From Micromonospora craterilacus (GTDB lineage: Bacteria > Actinomycetota > Actinomycetes > Mycobacteriales > Micromonosporaceae), in contig NZ_POTY01000036.1 of the NCBI RefSeq assembly GCF_003236315.1, positions 1 to 36,064 on the forward strand: DNA of 36,064 nt, read 5' to 3'. Within the stretch, counting starts at the first letter, position 1, and every line of letters begins with the position of its first letter. A program made the translations under genes and the position numbers. Of this stretch, positions 29,815 through 36,064 are shown one piece after another. The notes under the pieces are model-generated. The model had not been told where the DNA came from. It saw only the letters and a list, made by a program, of their open reading frames with translations, and ran no database searches.

Positions 29815-32261
29815 CGCCGGCCCCGCGGCGCCGGTACGGCGGCGCGCTCGACGCGTACCCGGGAGACCAACTGCCGCTGGTGGCCGACCTCGCGTTCGTC
29901 GCCGACCAGCCGCAGCGGCAGGCTCGCCACGATGTCGCCGCTGGACCGGCCGAGACGCAGCTGCACGTCACCGGGTTCGACCACCCGCCGGCCGTGCACC
30001 CCGGTGAACGAGGTGACGTCGGCGGGGACGACGAAGGTGACCCGGGCCGCCGTGCCCGGCTCCACCGGCACCCGCGCGTATCCGACCAGGCGGACCACCG
30101 GTCGGGTGGTCTGCGCCACCGGGTCGTGCAGGTAGAGCTGGACCACCTCGGTGCCGGCCCGCGACCCGGTGTTGCGGATCGTGACGCCGACCGTCGCCTC
30201 GCCGTCGACCGCCCAGCTCACCGGCTCGCCGGTGGTGCTGGTGGCACCGTTGGCACTGGCCGGCTCAGCCGTGGGGTCGGCCGGCCCGGCGGTCGGGCTG
30301 GTGCCCACCGTGGCGTCGCTCCACTCGAAGGTGGTGTAGCTGAGCCCGTGGCCGAACGGGAACGCGGGCGTCGGGTCCACCGACGACACCTGGGTGCGGC
30401 GGCCCAGGGCGGGGGAGAGGTAGGTGCCCGGCTGGCCGCCGGTGTGCCGGGGCACGCTGACCGGCAGCCGCCCGGACGGGTCGACCTCGCCGGTGAGCAC
30501 CTCGGCCAGCGCCTGGCCGCCGAGCTGGCCGGGGAAGAACGCCTGCACGATCGCACCGGCGCCGTCCACCGCCGCGCCGAGCGCGTACGGCCGGCCGGAG
30601 AGCACCACCAGCACCACCGGTGTTCCGGTGGCCAGCACCGCGCGTACCAGTTCGGCCTGCACCCCGGGCAGCTGGAGGTCGATCGCGTCGCAGCCCTCGC
30701 CGGAGGTGCCCCGACCGAACAGGCCGGCCCGGTCGCCCACGGCGAGCACGCACACGTCGGCGTCGGTGGCCGCCGCCACCGCCGCGGCGATGCCGGCGGT
30801 GTCGTCCCCGGTGATGGTGGTGCCCGGCACGTGGGTGAGCTGCGGATGCCGCCGTTGCAGTGCCTCGCGCAGCGACGGTATCTCCACCCCGATCCCGTGC
30901 TCGGGGTACTGCGGGCCCACGTGCAGCGGGAAGGAGTAGCAGCCGAGCATGGCCATCGGGTCGTCCGCGACCGGGCCGACCAGCGCGACCTGCTGGTCGG
31001 CGGCGAGCGGCAGCAGTCCGTCGTCGTTGCGCAGCAGGACGACGGACTGGCGGGCCAGCCGCAGGGCGACCGCCCGGTCGGCGTCGTCGTCCAGGCGCAG
31101 CCCGTCGACGTCGGCAGGCAGCGCCCGCCACCCGTCGTCGAGCAACCCCAGCTCGATCTTCTGGATCAGCACTCGGCGCAGCGCGCGGTCGAGCAGGACC
31201 TCGTCGACCTCGCCGGCGCGCACCGCCGCCACCAGCGGTGCGCCGAAGGTGTCCACGGTGGGCAGTTCCACGTCGATGCCGGCGCGCAGGGCGAGCCGGG
31301 CGGCCCCGCCGGCGTCCGCGGCGACACCGTGCAGGGTCTGCAGGAACCGGACGGCGAAGTAGTCGGCGACCAGCGTCCCGGTGAACTCCCACTGGTCCCG
31401 CAGCACCCGGGTCAGCAGCTCCTCGTCGGCGGCCACCGGCACGCCGTCGATCTCCGCGTAGGAGTGCATGATCGACCGGGCGCCGCCCAGCCGCAGGGCC
31501 ATCTCGAACGGCGGCAGGATCACGTCGGCCAGTTCCCGGCGGCCCATCGGCACCGGGGCGAGGTTCCGTCCGCCCCGGGAGGCGGAGTAGCCGGCGAAGT
31601 GCTTCAGCGTCGCCACCACGCCGGCCCGTTCCAGCCCGCGCACGTACGCCGCACCGACCGTGCCGACCAGGTACGGGTCCTCGCCGATCGTCTCCTCGGT
31701 TCGCCCCCAGCGGTAGTCGCGGGTCACGTCCAGCACCGGGGCAAGGCCCTGGTGGACCCCGGCGGCCCGCATTGACCGGCCGATCCGCCCGGCCATCTCC
31801 TCGACCAGGTCGGGATCGAAGGCCGCACCCCAGCTCAACGGGGCCGGATAGACGGTGGCGCGCCAGGCGGCGAGGCCGGTCAGGCACTCCTCGTGGACCT
31901 GGGCCGGGATGCCGAACCGGCTGGCCGCCACGATCTGTGCCTGGGAGGCGGCCAGCGACCGGGCGCCGAGGACCGGGTCGACCGGTGCGGTGCCGAACGG
32001 CCGGGTCAGCTGCCCGAGGCCGTGCCGGATCGCGTCCGGCCAGGGCGGGGTGTGCTCGACCATGTCGGTCTGGTGGGGCGCGACGCCCTCACCGGAGGCG
32101 TCGGCGCCGACCCAGAGACCGACCAGCTGGGCGGCCTTCTCCTCCAGCGACATCAGCGGGATGAGCGCGTCGGCCCGTTCGTCGGGCCGCAGCCCCGGGT
32201 CACGCCACCGATCGGCGTCCGGTGACGCCGGTCGATCGTCGACGGGCAGCTGACTTGTCAT
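29811..32261 (-). CDS. GH3 beta-xylosidase/beta-glucosidase
   Basis: An 816-residue GH3 enzyme with no signal peptide: N-terminal barrel, an alpha/beta domain (about 400-620) and a C-terminal fibronectin III-like domain (about 690-790). The nucleophile is D300 in GTLVADYFAV; KHF at 220-222 and the RGTSGEG loop fit substrate and acid/base regions. SADYFA-type nucleophile regions are common in actinobacterial xylosidases, so release of xylose is likely, glucose possible. ATG 32261 is chosen because AGAGGGG lies about 6 nt upstream. It is the first gene of the minus-strand xylan operon. An unusual Thr/Pro/Ala-rich insert lies at about 665-690. Confidence 0.94.
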   Translation of the reverse strand: MTSQLPVDDRPASPDADRWRDPGLRPDERADALIPLMSLEEKAAQLVGLWVGADASGEGVAPHQTDMVEHTPPWPDAIRHGLGQLTRPFGTAPVDPVLGARSLAASQAQIVAASRFGIPAQVHEECLTGLAAWRATVYPAPLSWGAAFDPDLVEEMAGRIGRSMRAAGVHQGLAPVLDVTRDYRWGRTEETIGEDPYLVGTVGAAYVRGLERAGVVATLKHFAGYSASRGGRNLAPVPMGRRELADVILPPFEMALRLGGARSIMHSYAEIDGVPVAADEELLTRVLRDQWEFTGTLVADYFAVRFLQTLHGVAADAGGAARLALRAGIDVELPTVDTFGAPLVAAVRAGEVDEVLLDRALRRVLIQKIELGLLDDGWRALPADVDGLRLDDDADRAVALRLARQSVVLLRNDDGLLPLAADQQVALVGPVADDPMAMLGCYSFPLHVGPQYPEHGIGVEIPSLREALQRRHPQLTHVPGTTITGDDTAGIAAAVAAATDADVCVLAVGDRAGLFGRGTSGEGCDAIDLQLPGVQAELVRAVLATGTPVVLVVLSGRPYALGAAVDGAGAIVQAFFPGQLGGQALAEVLTGEVDPSGRLPVSVPRHTGGQPGTYLSPALGRRTQVSSVDPTPAFPFGHGLSYTTFEWSDATVGTSPTAGPADPTAEPASANGATSTTGEPVSWAVDGEATVGVTIRNTGSRAGTEVVQLYLHDPVAQTTRPVVRLVGYARVPVEPGTAARVTFVVPADVTSFTGVHGRRVVEPGDVQLRLGRSSGDIVASLPLRLVGDEREVGHQRQLVSRVRVERAAVPAPRGRR

Positions 32262-32333
32262 GCGAACCCCTCTGGCCGCGCCCGGGAGGTCGTCCCGGCC
32301 GGCCACGCCCACCGCCGTGGCGCACGGCGATTC

Positions 32334-32346
32334 TCGAAAATTTCGA
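32334..32346. promoter_or_regulatory. CGAAANTTTCG operator, GH3 operon side
   Basis: TCGAAAATTTCGA is a perfect 13-bp palindrome centred on an A, 73 bases upstream of the GH3 start. Similar sites at 32527 and 34669 make it a probable binding site of the regulator of the locus. I recall CGAAA-type boxes upstream of Streptomyces xylanase genes. Confidence 0.65.
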
Positions 32347-32438
32347 TAACCAGCTCGGCATCTGTGTCGGGAATTTATGGGCGTCGAAGAGACGTGTCAA
32401 GGGTTCGGGGACATGCTGTTCACGCTGCACCTGCTGCG

Positions 32439-32456
32439 CAGGCAAGCGATTGCCTG
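32439..32456. promoter_or_regulatory. LacI-type operator in divergent region
   Basis: CAGGCAA and TTGCCTG form a perfect inverted repeat around GCGA. The core GCAAGCGATTGC fits the general GCAAnCGnTTGC form of LacI-family operators. It lies midway between the two divergent genes and could be the true site of the LacI protein encoded next to it. Confidence 0.5.
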
Positions 32457-32526
32457 ATGCTCGGCGCCAGTCCCACCACCATCGACTTCCGTCATCGCCT
32501 ACCCGCCGACGCCGTGCTACAGTTCT

Positions 32527-32539
32527 CCGAAATTTTCGG
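32527..32539. promoter_or_regulatory. CGAAANTTTCG operator, lacI side
   Basis: CCGAAATTTTCGG is a perfect 13-bp palindrome 19 bases before the lacI-type start codon, where a bound repressor would block expression. It suggests autoregulation. Confidence 0.65.
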
Positions 32540-32558
32540 GAGCGTTGCAGAGGATCGG

Positions 32559-33590
32559 ATGACTGACGACCGATCGCCGACCGGGCTCGGCTCCACGACG
32601 ATCGCGACCATCGCGCAGGAGGTCGGCGTGTCGTCGGCGACCGTCTCCAAGGTCCTCAACGGGCGGTCGGACGTCGCGGCCGGGACCAGGGCGCGGGTCG
32701 AGGCCAGCCTGGAGCGACACCGCTACCGTCGCCGCGCCCGGCGGACCACCGGCGAGGGCCAGATCGACCTGGTGTTCCACGAGTTCGGCTCCGACTGGGC
32801 GTTGGAGATCATCCGTGGGGTCGAGGCGGTCACCTCCGCCACCCAGCTGAACGTGGTGCTGTCGCAACTGGGTGGCGCGCACCGGCCGCCGCAGTCGTGG
32901 GTGGACGCACTGATCGCCCGGCGCCCGCTCGGCGTACTGCTGGTCATGTGCAACCTGACCGACCAGCAACGGCAGCAGTTGCAGCGCCAGGCGATCCCGG
33001 TCGTGGTGGTCGACACCGACAGCGCCAGCTCGGCCTCGGTGCCCACCGTCGGCTCGAACAACTGGAACGGCGGCCTGCTCGCCACCCGCCACCTGCTGGA
33101 GCTCGGGCACCGCCGGGTCGCGATCATCTCCGGTCCGCCGGACGTGCTCTGCGCCCGGGCCCGCACCGCCGGCTTCCGCTGCGCCCACGAGGAACTCGGC
33201 GTACCGGTCGACCCCGCCCTGGTCCGCGCCGGGAACTTCCACCTCGACGCCGGCTACACCCACGGCATCGAGCTGCTGAGCCGGCCGGACCGGCCGACCG
33301 CGATCTTCGCCGGCTCGGACCTGCAGGCGATGGGGGTCCTGCGGGCGGCCCGGCAGCTCGGTCTGGACGTGCCCGGCGACCTGTCCGTGGTCGGCTACGA
33401 CAACCTCCCGGTCGCCGCCTGGATCGGCCCGGCACTGACCACGGTCAACCAGCCGCTGCGCGACATGGCCGGCACGGCGACCCGGATGCTGCTCGACCTC
33501 GCCCGCGGGGTCGCCCTGCCGCCGAGCCGGATCGACCTGGTCGCCGAGCTGGTGGTACGCGAGAGCACCGCACCGCCGCCACCGACCTGA
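32559..33590 (+). CDS. LacI-family transcriptional regulator of xylan locus
   Basis: A 343-residue regulator. The LacI helix-turn-helix and hinge are at about 12-60 (TTIATIAQEVGVSSATVSKV followed by LNGRSDVAAGTR), then a periplasmic-binding-like sensor domain with typical LGHRRVAIISGPP, IFAGSDLQAMGVLRAARQLG and VPGDLSVVGYDN. ATG 32559 is chosen because the helix-turn-helix starts soon after and longer readings run through the operator. It is divergent from the GH3 operon and 20 bases upstream of the CE7 gene. It probably represses both directions until a xylo-oligosaccharide or xylose is bound. Confidence 0.94.
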   Translation: MTDDRSPTGLGSTTIATIAQEVGVSSATVSKVLNGRSDVAAGTRARVEASLERHRYRRRARRTTGEGQIDLVFHEFGSDWALEIIRGVEAVTSATQLNVVLSQLGGAHRPPQSWVDALIARRPLGVLLVMCNLTDQQRQQLQRQAIPVVVVDTDSASSASVPTVGSNNWNGGLLATRHLLELGHRRVAIISGPPDVLCARARTAGFRCAHEELGVPVDPALVRAGNFHLDAGYTHGIELLSRPDRPTAIFAGSDLQAMGVLRAARQLGLDVPGDLSVVGYDNLPVAAWIGPALTTVNQPLRDMAGTATRMLLDLARGVALPPSRIDLVAELVVRESTAPPPPT

Positions 33591-33610
33591 CCGCTCACCT
33601 GCGAGGATCC

Positions 33611-34648
33611 ATGCCCCTGTTCGACCTGCCCCTCGACCAGCTGCGGCAGTACGCTCCCGCCGTGCCGGAGCCCGCCGACTTCGACGCGTTCTGGCGGGCC
33701 ACCCTGCGGGAGGCGGCGGCGCGGCCGGTGCTGGTCGACGTCCGTCCCGAGCCGACCGACCTGCGCCTGGTCGACAGCTGGGACGTCACCTTCGCCGGGT
33801 TCGCCGGTGACCCGGTCCGGGCCTGGTACACCCGGCCGTCCGGAGTGGACGAGCCGCTGCCGGTGGTGGTGGAGTACGTCGGCTACGGGCGCGGCCGGGG
33901 CCTGCCGCACGAACGCCTGACCTGGCCGGTGGCCGGCTACGCGCACCTGCTGATGGACGCCCGGGGGCAGTCCGGCCAGTACGGCGTGGGCGACACGGCC
34001 GACCCGCACGGCGCCGCGCCGGGTGGGCCGTGGCCGGTGACCCGGGGCATCCTGGCGCCGGAGGGCTACTACTACCGGCGGCTCATCACCGACGCGGTGC
34101 GCGCGGTCCAGGCGGCCCGGGCCCTGCCCGGAGTCGACCCGCAGCGGGTGGTGGCCGCCGGCAACAGTCAGGGCGGTGGGTTGGCCCTCGCGGTCGCCGG
34201 GCTGGTGCCCGATCTCGCCGCGCTGATGAGCACCGCGCCGTTCCTCTGCCACGTCCAGCGGGCCATCGAGATCACCGACGCCGCACCGTACGGCGAGATC
34301 GTCAACTACCTCGCCGTCAACCGGGACGCGGAATCCGCGGTGCGGCGCACGCTCTCCTACGTGGACGGCGTCTGCTTCGCCCGTCGGGCCTGCGCGCCGG
34401 CCCACTTCGCGGTCGGGCTGCGCGACACCGTGTGCCCGCCGAGCACCGGGTTCGCCGCGTACAACCAGTACGGTGCGGCCAACGGCAGCGCGGAGCCGGT
34501 CGCCCGGACCATGCACGTGTACCCGTTCAACGGCCACGAACACGGCGACGCCACCCACGTACGGCGCCAGCTGCGCTGGCTCGCCGGCGTGCTCGCCGAG
34601 CCCGCCCCGGCGGTCCCGCTGGCCGACGGCGCGGCGCTGGTCGGCTGA
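33611..34648 (+). CDS. CE7 acetyl xylan esterase
   Basis: A 345-residue alpha/beta hydrolase of the CE7 type without signal peptide. RGQ (118-120, DARGQSG), the nucleophile elbow GNSQGGG with S186, the acid D272 (GLRDTVCPPST) and H309 (GHEHGD) are all in place. CE7 enzymes remove acetyl groups from short acetylated xylo-oligosaccharides inside the cell and also act on cephalosporin C. GAGG lies 5 nt before the ATG. It follows the LacI-type gene by 20 bases and is probably cotranscribed. Confidence 0.93.
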   Translation: MPLFDLPLDQLRQYAPAVPEPADFDAFWRATLREAAARPVLVDVRPEPTDLRLVDSWDVTFAGFAGDPVRAWYTRPSGVDEPLPVVVEYVGYGRGRGLPHERLTWPVAGYAHLLMDARGQSGQYGVGDTADPHGAAPGGPWPVTRGILAPEGYYYRRLITDAVRAVQAARALPGVDPQRVVAAGNSQGGGLALAVAGLVPDLAALMSTAPFLCHVQRAIEITDAAPYGEIVNYLAVNRDAESAVRRTLSYVDGVCFARRACAPAHFAVGLRDTVCPPSTGFAAYNQYGAANGSAEPVARTMHVYPFNGHEHGDATHVRRQLRWLAGVLAEPAPAVPLADGAALVG

Positions 34649-34668
34649 TCGATTGCCGGTCGGCGCTG

Positions 34669-34681
34669 CCGAAACTTTCGG
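34669..34681. promoter_or_regulatory. CGAAANTTTCG operator upstream of xylanase gene
   Basis: CCGAAACTTTCGG is a perfect 13-bp palindrome 20 bases after the CE7 stop and about 280 bases before the xylanase ATG. It has the same form as the two sites in the GH3/lacI region, which ties the xylanase to the same regulon. Confidence 0.65.
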
Positions 34682-34771
34682 AGCCGGCGTCCTGGCCAGC
34701 GCGACCGTCCTGCCGTGGGGCGGGCCGGCTCCGGAGGGGAAGTGCGGTCCACAAAAGACGCCCGGAGTGCG

Positions 34772-36064
<1,293 letters not shown>

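Noticed and set aside
29880-31775. 631-codon open frame opposite the GH3 gene
   Set aside because: The GH3 frame carries all family motifs; this is a codon-bias shadow.

Overview
The window comes from a high-GC actinobacterium, most likely Micromonosporaceae (Micromonospora-like). The base composition, the many GTG starts and 4-nt start/stop overlaps, the SigE-family ECF sigma factor, a DUF4193 protein, an IniB-type protein and a LacI-controlled xylan locus all fit this. The genus is an inference; no rRNA or tRNA gene was seen.

Left part (1-4950). The window opens inside the 3' end of a group II intron: the last codons of its encoded protein, domain V and domain VI. A scrap of helix-turn-helix coding sequence follows as the downstream flank. 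Next is a compact + strand cluster (443-3435): an unrecognised cytosolic protein, a membrane-anchored MauD-like thioredoxin (CPVC), a Tat-exported protein with eight cysteines, an integral membrane gene carrying an in-frame TGA, and a MauE-like membrane protein with a CxC motif. It looks like a dedicated system for making disulfide bonds in one exported Cys-rich protein, and is the least familiar part of the window. A perfect 15-bp hairpin separates it from a convergent ECF sigma/anti-sigma pair.

Middle part I (4835-13850). This is an iniBAC-type locus: iniB, iniA and iniC homologues on the minus strand (IniB N-domain protein plus two dynamin-like GTPases, in the mycobacterial order). Divergent from it are an Hsp70-like ATPase-fold protein with altered nucleotide-binding residues, a large LuxR-type regulator and a Roadblock/LC7 protein. 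The divergent promoter region has a direct repeat, and a strong hairpin sits between iniB and iniA.

Middle part II (13875-21671). A DUF2267 gene diverges from a cobalamin riboswitch followed by the translationally coupled cobalt transporter genes cbiMNQO, which end at a 46-nt hairpin. A membrane-anchored protein of unknown role, a GH67 alpha-glucuronidase with its own promoter, a VOC-family protein and three small actinobacterial proteins follow.

Right part (21929-36064). This is a xylan/xylo-oligosaccharide locus. A minus-strand operon encodes GH3, two sugar permease subunits, a solute-binding lipoprotein, GH39, a DUF624 membrane protein and GH42. Divergent from it are a LacI regulator, a CE7 esterase and a secreted GH10 xylanase cut off by the window end in its Pro/Thr linker. 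Three 13-bp palindromes of the form CGAAANTTTCG lie only in the intergenic regions here, plus a GCAAnCGnTTGC-type LacI operator, so the locus looks like one regulon. The implied pathway is extracellular cutting by GH10, uptake by the ABC system, and intracellular removal of glucuronate (GH67), acetyl groups (CE7) and xylose or other side sugars (GH3, GH39, GH42). No ABC ATPase is in the window, so a shared MsiK-type ATPase elsewhere is likely.
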